Below, in pieces: positions 1-10,397 of a stretch of DNA of 64,000 nucleotides. The notes under the pieces are model-generated. The model was not told where the DNA came from and did no database searches. It worked only from the letters and a program-made list of their open reading frames with translations. The stretch's first letter is position 1; each line of letters starts with the position of its first letter. Made by a program: the position numbers and the translations under genes. This DNA is from Thermodesulfobacteriota bacterium (GTDB lineage: Bacteria; Desulfobacterota_D; UBA1144; Nemesobacterales; UBA2774). The stretch spans positions 62,001 through 126,000 of the forward strand of contig JBFMCV010000002.1 of the NCBI GenBank assembly GCA_040754335.1, given 5' to 3'.

Positions 1-783
1 AAGACAATGGTGGATTCCGCCCAGATGCGGCAGGTATTTACGAACATCATTCTCAACGCCGAGCAGGCGATGAGCGGAGGGGACATCAGGGGGCGCCTGA
101 GAGCCGTGACCAGGCTCAGGAACGGGAGCGTCATAGAAATCACGTTCGAGGACAACGGCCCCGGAATACCTAAAGACGTGATCGGAAAGATTTTCGACCC
201 GTTCTTCACCACCAAGGAGCCCGGCAAGGGCACGGGCCTCGGTCTCGCCGTTGCATACGGGATAATTAACGAGCACGGCGGGGAGATCCGCGCGGAAAGC
301 GCTCCGGGGCAGGGTGCGGTTTTCGTAGTCAGCCTGCCGGTGTTGGGAGAGGCTGAAGTGCCGGTCGTGCGCAGCGAGGAGCGCGTACGGAGGAGTTCCG
401 TGGGTGCCCATGACAAGAGGATGCTCATAGTCGAGGACGAAGAGCTTGTCGTCGATCTGATAAAAGGCGTACTGGAGAATGACGACATCGCCATAGATAT
501 CGCCAGGGACGGCGAGGAAGCGCTCGCCAAGACCGTTTCCCGCGAATACGATCTGATAGTCTGCGACATCAAGATGCCGGGGATGGGCGGGATCGCGTAT
601 TACAACAGGATCAGGATATTGAACCCGCCGCTCGCGAAGAAGATCATTTTCATAACGGGCGACCCGAGCAGCGAGACGATGGACTTCCTGAAGACGACTG
701 GGAACGAGTATATAACAAAACCGTTCAAGGTCGAGCAATTCAGGTCGCGCGTGTGCGAATTGCTGAACACCGGTCAGGATTGA
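1..783 (+). CDS. Hybrid sensor histidine kinase / response regulator, C-terminal part
   Basis: The frame is open to the left edge, so the sensor and dimerisation parts lie outside the window. What remains, numbered from the Met at base 7, is an HATPase_c domain with the N box (about residues 7-20), the G1 box DNGPGIP (49-55), the F box DPFFTTK (64-70) and the G2 box GKGTGLGLA (73-81). A receiver domain follows from about residue 138, with the acidic pair after MLIVEDE, phospho-acceptor Asp187 (CDIKMPG), Thr217 and Lys239 (TKPF). This is a two-component kinase whose receiver is fused at the C-terminus. It could autophosphorylate on a missing His box and pass phosphate to its own receiver. There is no output domain. 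It converges with the ABC exporter operon downstream. The family call is secure and the signal is unknown. Confidence 0.9.
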   Translation, partial: KTMVDSAQMRQVFTNIILNAEQAMSGGDIRGRLRAVTRLRNGSVIEITFEDNGPGIPKDVIGKIFDPFFTTKEPGKGTGLGLAVAYGIINEHGGEIRAESAPGQGAVFVVSLPVLGEAEVPVVRSEERVRRSSVGAHDKRMLIVEDEELVVDLIKGVLENDDIAIDIARDGEEALAKTVSREYDLIVCDIKMPGMGGIAYYNRIRILNPPLAKKIIFITGDPSSETMDFLKTTGNEYITKPFKVEQFRSRVCELLNTGQD

Positions 784-851
784 GTCCCGCCTGCGTTTTC
801 CGCCGCGGGAGGGCGCCTTTCATCCCGTGTTCATGTCCTCGTTCTCCCGGG

Positions 852-1976
852 TCATGTCTGCGCTGCCGACATCACCTTGCGGAAGCGGATCAGGGCGGAA
901 ATCAAAAATAATACTCCAAGAACGACCACGGCTCCGAAGTCGCGCCAGACTGCGCTTATACCCGCGTCGCGAAAGAGCACGGCCTGCGCGAATCCGACGA
1001 AGTGTGTCGAGGGGGAAAGCTGCATGAATAGCTGGAGCGGAACAGGCATGCTGTCACGGGGGGTATATGCGCCCGAGAGCAGCGACATGACGAGGAAGAC
1101 CGGAATCGCGAGGAGCCCGAACTGCGGCATCGAGCGGGCTATTGTCGCAAGGAATATTCCGAGCGATGTCACGGAAAAGAGATAGGCTATAGTCCCGGCC
1201 ACGAACAACGGAATCGAACCGGCTATCGGGACGCCTAACAGCCACTGGACGACTAAATACAGGGACATTGTGGAAGCGGCCACTATTATTAGTCCGTTCG
1301 ACCAGATCTTGGCGAGCATTATATCGAACGGGCTTAAGGGCATGACCAGCAGGTGCTCGATCGTACCGTGCTCCCGCTCCCTTATCAGCGCGGCTCCGGT
1401 GAGTATTATGGCCATCATCGTGATATTGTTGATTATCTCCATCACGCTCTGAAACCACCTGGATTCGAGATTGGGATTGAATTTCGACCTGATGACTATG
1501 TCGACGGGGGTCTCGTAACTCTCTCCTTTGAGAAACTCCTGCGTCTCTTCGAATATGATGTTCTGGATGTAGGCGGCGCCCCTCCCGGCAATGCTCATGG
1601 CGGTTGCGTCCACGTTAAGCTGTATGTCGGGTGTTTTGCCTGACAGCAGGTCCTTCTGGAAGTCAGGAGGTATGTCTATTACAAAAGCGTATTTCCCCGA
1701 ATCCATGCCTGCGTCGATCTCCCCGACCGTGATCATGACCGGGGGCTTGAAGTATGGATCGAGGAGGGCGTCTCTAAAGCGTCCGGAGAGCGTGGAACTG
1801 TCCTCATCGGCGATCGCAATCGACGCGTTCTCGACGTCGGTGCCGCCGCTCTCCGTAGCCTCGTAGACAGCGAACGTAAAGGCGTACACGATGAGGAACA
1901 CAAGAAAGAGGTCGTAGCGAAAACTGTAGAGCTCCTTAATCCCGAGCCTGTAGATGTTGTCGAGTCTTTTGATCAT
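852..1976 (-). CDS. yhhJ: ABC-2 type exporter permease, YhhJ-like
   Basis: This is a 374-residue inner-membrane permease. An N-terminal membrane segment (about 23-40) precedes a large periplasmic domain and five or so hydrophobic segments in the C-terminal half, the ABC-2 membrane topology. Its length matches the YhhJ family of E. coli (about 375 residues). It is the last gene of a three-gene minus-strand operon. Its ATG overlaps the stop of the fused ATPase/permease by one base (TGATG), which indicates translational coupling. It probably forms the export channel with the permease half of the RbbA-like protein. Substrate is unknown; YhiI/RbbA/YhhJ-type sets are usually annotated as multidrug or small-molecule exporters. 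The gene symbol is by family resemblance, not proven orthology. Confidence 0.85.
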   Translation of the reverse strand: MIKRLDNIYRLGIKELYSFRYDLFLVFLIVYAFTFAVYEATESGGTDVENASIAIADEDSSTLSGRFRDALLDPYFKPPVMITVGEIDAGMDSGKYAFVIDIPPDFQKDLLSGKTPDIQLNVDATAMSIAGRGAAYIQNIIFEETQEFLKGESYETPVDIVIRSKFNPNLESRWFQSVMEIINNITMMAIILTGAALIREREHGTIEHLLVMPLSPFDIMLAKIWSNGLIIVAASTMSLYLVVQWLLGVPIAGSIPLFVAGTIAYLFSVTSLGIFLATIARSMPQFGLLAIPVFLVMSLLSGAYTPRDSMPVPLQLFMQLSPSTHFVGFAQAVLFRDAGISAVWRDFGAVVVLGVLFLISALIRFRKVMSAAQT

Positions 1977-4717
1977 CAGCTCTCCTGTGTCTTAAGCAGT
2001 AAAAATCCGAGGACGGTATACACTAGCACGAACACCGACAGTGCCGCATAGTCGATCGTCAGGTCGGAGAACGCGAGCGCCTTCGAGATTATTCCGGCGC
2101 TGATTTTCTGGAAATAACCGTACGGAAAGAGGAGACCCATTATGTTAGCCCCGCCCGATAGCGAGGAAACCGGGGTCAGGAGGCCCGAGAAGTTTATGGC
2201 GGGCACGGTCGTGATGATCGCCGTTGCGAATATGGCCGTGATCTGGGTCTTCACGAACGTCGATATGACCATTCCGAATCCGGTGGTCGATATCACGTAC
2301 AGAAGGGCGCCGAAGGCGAGCGCCGTAAAGCTGCCCTTGACCGGGACCTTGAACAGTAACAGGGAGAGGAGGACCAGCGTTCCGAAATTAATCAGGCCGA
2401 TAAGCACATAGGGAGACTGCTTCCCGAGCAGGAATTCGAGCCTCGTCACGGGAGTCGCGTAGAAGTTGCTTATCGAGCCCAGCTCCTTCTCGCGTACTAC
2501 GCCCACCGCTGTCATCATAGCGGGTATGAATACCAGGAGCATCATGATAATCCCGGGCACCATTGCGAACACGCTCTCGAAGTCCTGGTTGTACCTGAAT
2601 CTCGTCTCTATGTTCACGGGCAGATGCATCGGCGTCATGCCGGGGCTCCCTCCGGCCAGCTCTTCAAGGTATCTCCTGTGCACGCCCTCGACGTAGCCGC
2701 GGCTGGTCTCGGCCCGGAACGGCATCGCCCCGTCGAGCCACACCCCGACTTCAGGGCTCGCGCCTTGCTTCATGTCCTTTCCGAAACCGGGCGGAATCTC
2801 TATTGCGAGCCTCAGCTCGCCGCTCCTGAGCCTGTTCTCGAGCTCCGCGGGGTCATAGATCGGGGTCTCTTCTCTGAAGTAACGGGACGAGGAGAAGTTA
2901 TCGAGATACTCCCTGCTCTCCGGGGTGCGGTCGAGGTCGAGCGCTGCGTAATTGAGATTCTCGACATCGAACGAAATGCCGTACCCGAAAACGATCATCA
3001 GTATAATCGGTCCCAGAATGGCGAATGCGAGCCGTATGTAATCGCGTTTTATCTCCATGGTCTCGCGGCGCGCGTACGCCCACATGCGCCTCGGGCTGAA
3101 CAGGCGGTCGTCACGGGCCCTCGTGCGGTTATCGTTACCGCTTATCCCGGGCTCCGCCGTTTCTTCGGATCCCGCGCTCACCTCCTTTAGGTAGGAAATA
3201 AAGGTTTCCTCAAGGTTGCCGCAGCCTCTATTACGTATCAGCTCCGCCGGCGCTCCCTGCGCAAGCACCTCACCCGCGTGCATGAGGGATATGCGGTCAC
3301 AGCGCTCCCCTTCGCTCATAAAGTGGGTTGAGATGAATATCGTCACGCCTTCCTTCCGCGAAAGCTCTATCAGGAGCTCCCAGAACCCGTCTCTTGCGAC
3401 CGGATCGACTCCCGACGTAGGCTCGTCCAGAATGAGTATCTCCGGGCCGTGTATAACCGCGACAGCAAGCGACAGCCGCTGCCTGATACCGAGCGGCAGT
3501 TTTTCTGTCAAGACGTTCTCCACGCCTTCGAGTCCGAATCTCTCTATCATCTCCGCAACGCGCCCACGAATATCGTCCCTCCCGATGCTGAAAATCCTCG
3601 CGTGGAGAACGAGGTTCTGTCCCACTGTCAGCTCGTTGTATAGAGAGAAGGATTGAGACATGTACCCGACGCGCATCCTGGTCGCCAAGTCGCCCGAATT
3701 GACGGGCTTTCCGAAAAGGGACGCTTTCCCTTCGGATGGCGGCAGGAGTCCGGTCAGCATCTTCATTGTCGTCGTCTTGCCGCATCCGTTCGAGCCGAGG
3801 AAGCCGAATATCTCGCCCTGCCGGATGCGGAAGCTCACGTGGTCGACCGCCGTGAAATCGCCGAAGCGCTTCGTGAGACCGTTTGCCTCGATGGCGGTCA
3901 TCCCGTCCCGCGTCTCATGTGGAGGGATGACGAGTTCCCGGTGGCTCTTCCGCACTTCCTCAGGCAGCATTCCTATGAACGCTTCTTCCAGGCTCCTGAA
4001 ACCGTTTCGGGTTATAAGCTCTTCCGGAGTGCCTGAAGCGAGTATCCTGCCCGCGTCCATGGCCACGAGCCAGTCGAAGCCCTCCGCCTCCTCCATGTAT
4101 GCGGTGGCTATCAAAATGCTCATGCCCTTACGCCGTGACCTGATGCGGTCTATGAGCTCCCAGAACTGTCTCCGCGAGAGCGGGTCAACGCCGGTCGTGG
4201 GTTCGTCCAGTATGAGGAAGTCCGGGTCGTGGATGAGCGAGCAGCAGAGACCGAGCTTCTGCTTCATGCCGCCCGAGAGCTTGCCTGCGGGGCGGTCGTA
4301 GAAAGGGGCGAGGCCCGTGCCCGTCAGCAGCTCTTCGATCCTCCACTCCCTCTCTTTTCGGGGCTGCCCGAAAAGCCTCCCGAAGAAGTCGATGTTCTCG
4401 TATACCGAAAGGGTAGGGTAAAGGTTTTTCCCGAGTCCCTGCGGCATATATGCGATGAGCGGGCAGACGGCGTTTCTGGCGGAGGCGGCCGACATGTCTC
4501 CGCCGAGGACCTCTACTTTGCCTGACTGTATCTTTCGCACGCCCGCGATAAGGGCGAGCATTGTCGACTTGCCGACGCCGTCGGGACCGATGAGGCCCGC
4601 CTTGCATCCGGCGGGGATGTCGAGCGTGACATTGTCGAGGGCTATGGTCTTACCGTATCTATGACTTACGTTTTCGAGTCTTGCGATTGCGCCGGAGTTG
4701 TCATTTTGAATATTCAT
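1976..4717 (-). CDS. rbbA: Fused ABC ATPase (two NBDs) and ABC-2 permease, RbbA/YhiH-like
   Basis: The protein has 913 residues, the size of E. coli RbbA. NBD1 has Walker A GPDGVGKS (44-51), an LSGGMKQ signature and a DEPTTGVDP Walker B. NBD2 has Walker A GSNGCGKT near 308-316, DEPTSGVDP, and the degenerate signature LPLGIRQ in place of LSGGQ. That degenerate signature is typical of this family and suggests one ATP site is asymmetric. After a linker rich in charged residues (about 510-550) the C-terminal 370 residues form an ABC-2 permease with one N-terminal and about five C-terminal membrane segments. Its ATG lies inside the 3' end of the upstream membrane-fusion gene (17-bp overlap) and its stop overlaps the YhhJ-like start. 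The three genes form one exporter operon. Confidence 0.88.
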   Translation of the reverse strand: MNIQNDNSGAIARLENVSHRYGKTIALDNVTLDIPAGCKAGLIGPDGVGKSTMLALIAGVRKIQSGKVEVLGGDMSAASARNAVCPLIAYMPQGLGKNLYPTLSVYENIDFFGRLFGQPRKEREWRIEELLTGTGLAPFYDRPAGKLSGGMKQKLGLCCSLIHDPDFLILDEPTTGVDPLSRRQFWELIDRIRSRRKGMSILIATAYMEEAEGFDWLVAMDAGRILASGTPEELITRNGFRSLEEAFIGMLPEEVRKSHRELVIPPHETRDGMTAIEANGLTKRFGDFTAVDHVSFRIRQGEIFGFLGSNGCGKTTTMKMLTGLLPPSEGKASLFGKPVNSGDLATRMRVGYMSQSFSLYNELTVGQNLVLHARIFSIGRDDIRGRVAEMIERFGLEGVENVLTEKLPLGIRQRLSLAVAVIHGPEILILDEPTSGVDPVARDGFWELLIELSRKEGVTIFISTHFMSEGERCDRISLMHAGEVLAQGAPAELIRNRGCGNLEETFISYLKEVSAGSEETAEPGISGNDNRTRARDDRLFSPRRMWAYARRETMEIKRDYIRLAFAILGPIILMIVFGYGISFDVENLNYAALDLDRTPESREYLDNFSSSRYFREETPIYDPAELENRLRSGELRLAIEIPPGFGKDMKQGASPEVGVWLDGAMPFRAETSRGYVEGVHRRYLEELAGGSPGMTPMHLPVNIETRFRYNQDFESVFAMVPGIIMMLLVFIPAMMTAVGVVREKELGSISNFYATPVTRLEFLLGKQSPYVLIGLINFGTLVLLSLLLFKVPVKGSFTALAFGALLYVISTTGFGMVISTFVKTQITAIFATAIITTVPAINFSGLLTPVSSLSGGANIMGLLFPYGYFQKISAGIISKALAFSDLTIDYAALSVFVLVYTVLGFLLLKTQES

Positions 4718-5702
4718 GCGGCATCTCGGGGAAGCGGTCTAGATATTCGGGCCATACGGCGGCCGGGTCGATCCGGACGTAGGCTACACCGGGCAGTCCT
4801 GCTTTTACCCATGGCTCGTATTCCTTCAGGATTTCCGGATCGATCTGGACCTTTACGCGGAAGGCGAGTTTCTGCCGCTCGTCCGTGGTTTCCACCTCTT
4901 TGGGCGTGAACTGGGCTTTCGACGCGACGTAAGTCACCTTTGCGGGGACCGCGTACTGAGGCGCAGCGTCAACGACAATGCGCGCATCGGCTCCTATGCC
5001 CAGGCTCCCCGCTTCTTCGGTGGAAAGGAAAACGGTCATGTAAACGTCGGTGAGGTCGATAACGGTCAAAACTTTCCCGCCTGCGGGGAGGACTTCGCCC
5101 GGCTCGGCCAAACGGTACTGGACCCTCCCGCTGATCGGGGTCTTGAGTGAGCTGTCCTCCATATCCGTCATAAGCCTGTCTCTATCCGCTACCGCTGCAT
5201 CGATCGCCGCTTCTGCATTGGCCACGTCGGCCTCTGCGGCATCGAGCATGGCATGCGCCGCGTCGTAAGCCGCCCTGTCGCTATCCAGTTTTTCGAGGGG
5301 AATGTTGTCGTTTTCGTAGAGTCTTTCGGAGCGCGCTAAATTTCTTTTCGCTAAATTGAGATCGCTCTTTCGCTGGGCTACCATGGCTATGGCGACGTTT
5401 CTCTGCTTGTTTGCTCCGATTATGTTAGCCTCGGCCTGTCTCAGCTGGGCTTCGAGAGACTTCGTGTCCATACGGGCTACGGTCTGCCCCGCTTCGACCA
5501 TGTCCCCTTCGTCGACGTATATTTCCGATATTCGCCCGTAAAATTTTGTGGCGATATCCACATCGGTAGCTTCGATGCGCCCGTTCCCCGATGCGAAACC
5601 GGTCAATGGCTTGGGCCGGAGATAGAACCACCACACGGCAAACCCGGCTGCGATCAGGAGGACCAAAATCACGATCGGGGTGATTCTCTTCGGCTTGCTC
5701 AT
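4701..5702 (-). CDS. HlyD-family membrane fusion protein, YhiI-like
   Basis: The protein has 333 residues with an N-terminal membrane anchor (about 10-27). It then has the split lipoyl/barrel-sandwich halves separated by an alpha-helical hairpin rich in Ala, Arg and Glu (about 80-180), and a beta-barrel domain. This is the architecture of periplasmic adaptor proteins. It should link the inner-membrane ABC-2 exporter encoded directly downstream to an outer-membrane channel; no channel gene is present here. It is the first gene of the operon. A good -10 hexamer (TATAAT on the minus strand, 5744-5749) lies about 40 bases upstream of the ATG, but no convincing -35 accompanies it. Confidence 0.85.
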   Translation of the reverse strand: MSKPKRITPIVILVLLIAAGFAVWWFYLRPKPLTGFASGNGRIEATDVDIATKFYGRISEIYVDEGDMVEAGQTVARMDTKSLEAQLRQAEANIIGANKQRNVAIAMVAQRKSDLNLAKRNLARSERLYENDNIPLEKLDSDRAAYDAAHAMLDAAEADVANAEAAIDAAVADRDRLMTDMEDSSLKTPISGRVQYRLAEPGEVLPAGGKVLTVIDLTDVYMTVFLSTEEAGSLGIGADARIVVDAAPQYAVPAKVTYVASKAQFTPKEVETTDERQKLAFRVKVQIDPEILKEYEPWVKAGLPGVAYVRIDPAAVWPEYLDRFPEMPHEYSK

Positions 5703-6042
5703 ATTCGAGATAAGTATTCTAACAGGCGTCCGGTATATGTCACATTATATGCCAATCGGCGCAGAATTAAATTTCCGCAAAAGTCTGCACCCCCACTCCG
5801 AATAATATCTCGAGCAGTGAATGAGGATGATAAAAGAATGCCGGGCTCTCGTCCCTGTTTTTAAATATTATGCAGGAGACGATCCGGGTTCCTGTACTAA
5901 TTTCTGACATTCGACACCTAAGCGTTTCAAAAAGGCAATGATCACGGCGCGGGGATAATTGGCATATTACTTTCAAGCTTATTAGCGGTGGAAAATCGAA
6001 GTTGTAAATATCCGAAAACTAAATCCAAGGAGGTAGGGAGAG
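5703..6042. other. Intergenic region between divergent exporter operon and porin-like gene
   Basis: These 340 bases separate two divergently transcribed units. The only clear signals are a minus-strand TATAAT at 5744-5749 for the exporter operon and a strong Shine-Dalgarno AAGGAGG at about 6027-6033 for the plus-strand gene. A 69-codon minus-strand reading frame here has no recognisable features, and I regard it as chance. Confidence 0.5.
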
Positions 6043-7602
6043 ATGAATAAGGCCAAATGGCTCATTCTGTTCGTGCTGGCTCTTTTTACGGCCGCACCTT
6101 CGTTCGCAGTCAATTTTAGTTTGGGCGGCTTTCCGAGTTACATGCGTACGAGAGCGCGTTACATCGGTAACGCAACCTTTATATCTGCGTTGAGCAGACA
6201 GAACGCGATAGACCTCGGTTTCAACAATAATGATGACAATATATTTTTCGCGGATACTACTCTGCGCCTAACCCCTCAACTCGTTCTCAGCGATTCCGTC
6301 GTCATCAGGGCACAGCTGAACGTGTTTGACAACAACATTTGGGGCGGTTCCACGACAGAGCTTCTGGGCGGACGCAACACTGTCGTCAATTCGAACCTAT
6401 CGTTCAGCGACAGGTTCAGGGGCGCTATCCTGACCGGTCCTTTAGCTATAGACGACCCCGGGTTTTTCGACGTGAGGTTCCTTATGGCGGATATAGTCCT
6501 CCCTCATAACCTCGGATTCGTCAGAGTCGGACGCCAGCCGTTCGACTGGGGTATCGGCATGTATCTGAACGGCGGGTGGGACCCTTATTCGGACCTGGGA
6601 ACCATATTCGACAGGTTCCTCTATCTTAAGTCCTTCGCGGCGGGTTCTTCGTCCATAACCTTCGTATTCGTCTCCGACATACTTTCCGGAGGCAACAGCG
6701 TTGTTACGGGAAACGGAAACGGCTACGACATCGGGGCAGCGGCCCTTATATTCAACAATCCGAACGTCGCGGGCGGCAACCTGACAGTCGCAGGTTTCGT
6801 ATTCCCTTACATCCACCAGGACTCGGTCGGCACTTTCCCGACGAGCGGTACGGACCCGGGGGTTCCGCCTAACGCAGGCGCATCGACCAGCGGTGTTAAC
6901 CTCGACCAGCTTGTACTTTATTCGGGTCTTATCGACTACAAGTCCGACCTCTGGAGACTTGTCGGCGAGATGGACGCGGTCTGGGGAACGCTCCATGTGG
7001 ACGGAGTCGGAGATATCGACATAGACGCTTCCAACATCGTGTTCGCGGCGCGCGCGGAAGTATATCCGGGCTGGCCGATGAAGATAGTAGCGGCCGAATT
7101 CGGATGGGCGAAGGGAGACGACCTGAGCACGGGCTCGATCGAGGGAGGCATAGTATACTTCAACCCCGCCTACAACCTCGACAACCTTCTCTTCAAGAAC
7201 ATGATCCCGAACATCTACCAGGTTGAGAGCAGCGTTTTCAACGCGTACTACGCGAGAGCATGGGGAACTGTGAAGCTCATCGACGAGCTCTCCTTCACTC
7301 CCCAGGTGGTAGTGGCTTTCAACGAAGAAACGGATAACCCCTACCCGGGTGTTGAGAGCCTCGATGCCTACATGGCTACGGAAGTCGAAGGTACGCTTAC
7401 CTGGCACATGTACCCTGGGGTCAACCTCGACCTCATCGGCGGCATAGTGTTCCCGGGAAGCAGCTTGGATACGCTCCTCGAGGCGCAGGCGGCCAATACT
7501 CTCGCGGCCAACCAGATTGAGTCGGACGGCGTGCGTTACAATGAAACGCCTTTTACAGTGCAGGGCAGGCTGATGATCTTCATCGACCAGTTCTTTAAAT
7601 AG
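6043..7602 (+). CDS. Porin-like outer-membrane beta-barrel protein
   Basis: The protein has 519 residues. A Sec signal peptide (Lys-rich start, hydrophobic core, cleavage after about Ala22 in PSFA-VNF) is followed by alternating aromatic/hydrophobic and polar stretches rich in Gly, Asn and Asp with many short amphipathic strands. It ends in a hydrophobic strand closing with FFK. This pattern fits an outer-membrane beta-barrel of porin or alginate-porin type, but I do not recognise the exact family. A strong ribosome site (AAGGAGG, about 10 bases upstream) supports the ATG. It is monocistronic and followed by a long GC-rich hairpin. A 422-codon frame on the opposite strand is a codon-bias shadow. 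Confidence 0.7.
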   Translation: MNKAKWLILFVLALFTAAPSFAVNFSLGGFPSYMRTRARYIGNATFISALSRQNAIDLGFNNNDDNIFFADTTLRLTPQLVLSDSVVIRAQLNVFDNNIWGGSTTELLGGRNTVVNSNLSFSDRFRGAILTGPLAIDDPGFFDVRFLMADIVLPHNLGFVRVGRQPFDWGIGMYLNGGWDPYSDLGTIFDRFLYLKSFAAGSSSITFVFVSDILSGGNSVVTGNGNGYDIGAAALIFNNPNVAGGNLTVAGFVFPYIHQDSVGTFPTSGTDPGVPPNAGASTSGVNLDQLVLYSGLIDYKSDLWRLVGEMDAVWGTLHVDGVGDIDIDASNIVFAARAEVYPGWPMKIVAAEFGWAKGDDLSTGSIEGGIVYFNPAYNLDNLLFKNMIPNIYQVESSVFNAYYARAWGTVKLIDELSFTPQVVVAFNEETDNPYPGVESLDAYMATEVEGTLTWHMYPGVNLDLIGGIVFPGSSLDTLLEAQAANTLAANQIESDGVRYNETPFTVQGRLMIFIDQFFK

Positions 7603-7610
7603 TAAGCAAT

Positions 7611-7653
7611 ACACCGGGGCAGCGGGCGGCAAAACGCCGTCCCTCCCCTGTGT
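7611..7653 (+). terminator. Probable transcription terminator after porin-like gene
   Basis: A long imperfect hairpin starts nine bases after the stop. ACAC pairs with GTGT, GGGG with CCCC, GGG with CCC and CGGC with GCCG around an AAAAC loop. It is followed by AATAAAATATT, which is A/T-rich but lacks a clean U tract, so the efficiency is uncertain. Confidence 0.5.
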
Positions 7654-7800
7654 AATAAAATATTCCCCTTCCCTTATCTCCTTTGTTGGTTTTAAAGTTC
7701 TGATTTGCATATGAGTGAGGGAAGGGGGTTTTATTTCCCGCCGTGTGTAGCTTCTTGATCGGGCAAACAGTTACGCGCCGGGAGTTGAATTCTGTTGAAG

Positions 7801-9573
7801 CTATCGGTTTCCCGAAGACGGGATCAGGACTTCGGCCAGGGAATTGATATTGAGCGAACCCCACCCGCTCGCCATGTCGTAGCGGGGCCCCGCGGTGCAG
7901 CAGCCGACGTCAAAGATGTCGTTGTTCCCGATCACAACGTCCTGAAAAACACCGTCGTAGGCATTGCTGTTCGCGAGTTTGTAGATAATCTCGTAAGTGA
8001 GGTCGAGGGTTGTGCCGTTTTCCTCCGCGGCCTGGAGCACTAGGGCCATGGATGCGGCGAAGAAGGGCGTCGCCGCGCTCGTGCCCCCGTTATCGAACCA
8101 GCCTCTCAGCGAGTCGTTGATGACGTAGCCGGGAAAAGGATCGGCGAAGAATGCGACGTCGGGCGTCGTCCTCCTGAAGCCCTTGATTTTCGTTCCCTTC
8201 TGCCAGAGAGGTCTCGATAGGAACCTGCTTTTGCCGCCACCGCCGGCTCCAAACTTTTTGTTGTAGGGAGCGGGGAAATCCCGGTCGTTCCATACGCCCT
8301 CTCCCTTGATCGTGTTGTCCTCGTTGAGCGCAAGGTTCGTCCCGCCGACGCCTGTGACGTATTGCGACGACGCGGGATACTCGGCGGACTTGGTCTTGGT
8401 CTTCTTATCGTGGTGGTAGCATGTGGAAGAACCGCTGTCGCCCGCGGAGATAAATACGTGAACCCCCGAAGCGGCCGCGTTCATGAATACGTATTCCATC
8501 ATGCTTATTGCAGCGAATCCCCATTTAACCTCGCAGTTGCCGAGGCTCCCCGACATAATCTGCACGGGAACCCCCGCCGTGTGCTTTGTGTTGAGCGGCG
8601 CGGAGAAGAGCGTGACCCAGTCGGCCAGGGAATTGAGCTTCTTTTGAAAAACGTAAAGCCCCGAGAGCTTGGGGGCGATCATAAGAACTATCTCGATATC
8701 GAGAAACGGTTCTCCGTCGGGTTTGAGCTCGTCGCTTCCGAGCTGGACGACTGTCGGAACGACGGGATCGGAAATTCCGAAACAGGATGCGAACTCATCG
8801 ATATTCGATTGCTCGAATCTTGTGCCTTCTACAAGAGCGAAAGTGATTCCCTCTCCCCTGTAGCCCTGCTGATGAAGCTCGTCGATCCCGTAGGCGGTTC
8901 GAAGCTGGTTGGGGGTGAAGCCCTTCCGTTTTAATGCATCCCCGCAGCCTTCGCGGGTCCCTGTGACCACCGGGGAGCCGGGCGTATCTATGACGACGGA
9001 AGGGCTGATGGCCTCGTCGGGATCGTTGGGTTCAGGGACCTCCCATAGAGACGGTTCGGTGCTCAGACCCAGCACCTCTGTCACGAGCCCTCTGAGCTCT
9101 GACGGAAGCGTGGGTGGAGTAAATGGAGCAATGAAAGTGTCTTTGTCTATTTTGTAATAATAAAGCTGTGTGTCGAAGAGCTCGTTCAGCTGCCTGACCG
9201 TTGCCTGGCCGAATAAGAATCCCCCCGTATGATCGACTTCCAGTGAGATGCCTCGTTCATGCAGATAATCCTGAACCCTCTCAATGACGGATTCGTCCGC
9301 TCCGAACTCTTCCGCGATTTCCGATACGTTCCTGAAATCGTGGTAGTACGGAGAGTCGGGGTCGTGGATCTCATCTATTCTCTCAGCCAGAAATTCCTGT
9401 GAACGCTCGAGCCCTAGGACAATATTCAATACGGTACCGTCTTCGACCGGACCTTCAGCGACAGCCGATGGGTCGGGCTCATCGTCACCGAATACGTTGA
9501 ACGTGTTGTCGGAGGAATCGCATGAAACGCAGAAAAGAACGACAAGGATTAGCGGTATAAAGAGTTTTTTCAT
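7801..9573 (-). CDS. Sedolisin (S53, pro-kumamolisin) family serine protease, lipoprotein
   Basis: The protein has 590 residues. It begins with a lipoprotein signal (hydrophobic core, then FCVSC, Cys18), so it is probably outer-membrane or periplasm anchored. Residues about 45-180 look like the pro-kumamolisin activation domain. The catalytic domain carries the sedolisin triad: Glu288 and Asp292 in ExxxD context (GEPFLD), oxyanion Asp379 in SAGDSG and Ser499 in GGTSAATP. A C-terminal Ca-binding segment lies near 555-575 (DVGCC, SGWGS). All key residues are present, so an acid-acting carboxyl-serine peptidase is expected. I chose the ATG at 9573, 41 codons inside the longest frame, because the lipoprotein signal starts there. 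A TATAAT ends six bases upstream of it, which would make the mRNA nearly leaderless. Confidence 0.9.
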   Translation of the reverse strand: MKKLFIPLILVVLFCVSCDSSDNTFNVFGDDEPDPSAVAEGPVEDGTVLNIVLGLERSQEFLAERIDEIHDPDSPYYHDFRNVSEIAEEFGADESVIERVQDYLHERGISLEVDHTGGFLFGQATVRQLNELFDTQLYYYKIDKDTFIAPFTPPTLPSELRGLVTEVLGLSTEPSLWEVPEPNDPDEAISPSVVIDTPGSPVVTGTREGCGDALKRKGFTPNQLRTAYGIDELHQQGYRGEGITFALVEGTRFEQSNIDEFASCFGISDPVVPTVVQLGSDELKPDGEPFLDIEIVLMIAPKLSGLYVFQKKLNSLADWVTLFSAPLNTKHTAGVPVQIMSGSLGNCEVKWGFAAISMMEYVFMNAAASGVHVFISAGDSGSSTCYHHDKKTKTKSAEYPASSQYVTGVGGTNLALNEDNTIKGEGVWNDRDFPAPYNKKFGAGGGGKSRFLSRPLWQKGTKIKGFRRTTPDVAFFADPFPGYVINDSLRGWFDNGGTSAATPFFAASMALVLQAAEENGTTLDLTYEIIYKLANSNAYDGVFQDVVIGNNDIFDVGCCTAGPRYDMASGWGSLNINSLAEVLIPSSGNR

Positions 9574-9803
9574 CCCCGAATTATAATGATATTTTTTGGG
9601 GTATGAAAGACGATATTTAAGTAAGAGAAATAAACGGCATGTCCCGCCTCGCTCCGTGCAGCGGCCGGCATCCGCCGGCATACCAGCGGTAAGCACATGA
9701 TGAGAATTTCCCTTTATAGAGCGGTTGATCGGAATCGTTTATCAGCACGCATTAGCAGTTGGAAAAGTGCAATACTAACCGCAGGCTTATTGCCTTTTCG
9801 GGG

Positions 9804-10202
9804 TTACTTGTTTATCGCCCTGACAGCCTTACTGTTATCCGATGTTTTAAACACGCAGACCGAAGACCTGCCCGTTCCGGTCGTTCCGTACATATAATTG
9901 ATGTTGATGCCTGCGTCGGAGATCTTTTCCGAGACCTTCTGTAATTCACCGATCTTGTTCGGCATTTCCACCACGACGACGTCTTCTTCTTTGGTCTTGA
10001 TTTTTAGTTTGTTGAGCAGCTTCTTTGCCCTTGCATTGCTGTCCGTGCTTAACAGGAAATATGCGGACTTGTCTTGCTCGTATGCGCATATAGCGTTGAT
10101 ATTTGCCTTGGTGCCCGCGACTGCAGTTGCAATCTCCGATAGCAGACCTTTCTTGTTCGGTATGGTAAAGCTAATCTGTTTTACCCTTTTTGCCTTTGAC
10201 AT
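9804..10202 (-). CDS. Tandem ACT-domain protein
   Basis: The protein has 132 residues forming two ACT-like folds in tandem: about 6-70 (ISFTIPNKKGLLSEIATAVA) and 74-130 (VVVEMPNKIGELQKVSEKIS, with INYMYG). The conserved Gly-Leu/Glu turns between strand 1 and helix 1 are present in both. Stand-alone double-ACT proteins usually bind amino acids as small regulators. There is no catalytic domain. A strong ribosome site (GGGGAGGG) precedes the ATG. It is the last recognisable gene before the tRNA-derived repeats and seems to belong to the resident chromosome. Ligand and target are unknown. Confidence 0.85.
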   Translation of the reverse strand: MSKAKRVKQISFTIPNKKGLLSEIATAVAGTKANINAICAYEQDKSAYFLLSTDSNARAKKLLNKLKIKTKEEDVVVVEMPNKIGELQKVSEKISDAGININYMYGTTGTGRSSVCVFKTSDNSKAVRAINK

Positions 10203-10380
10203 GTTTAGCCCTCCCCGTTTACATATAATATAAATTTTACTCTCATTTTATCGATTAATCCAAATGTGATTCTTTACCCTGCTTCGGGAAAAGTGTTCAG
10301 TCCCTCGACATTACTCAGGTCACAGGGTATCGGCTGTGATTGGCCGGCACGCAACGGAGCCACGGAGATATCAGCTATGA

Positions 10381-10397
10381 GCACACATTGTGTGTGC
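10381..10397. repeat. Perfect hairpin GCACACA-TTG-TGTGTGC
   Basis: This is a 7-bp perfect inverted repeat with a 3-base loop, immediately left of and overlapping the first tRNA-tail-like repeat. Its role is unknown. Confidence 0.6.

Noticed and set aside
6442-7710. A 422-codon frame antisense to the porin-like gene
   Set aside because: It mirrors the codon bias of the GC-rich porin gene, has no ribosome site, no recognisable domain, and is rich in Arg/Val/Glu as expected for a shadow frame.
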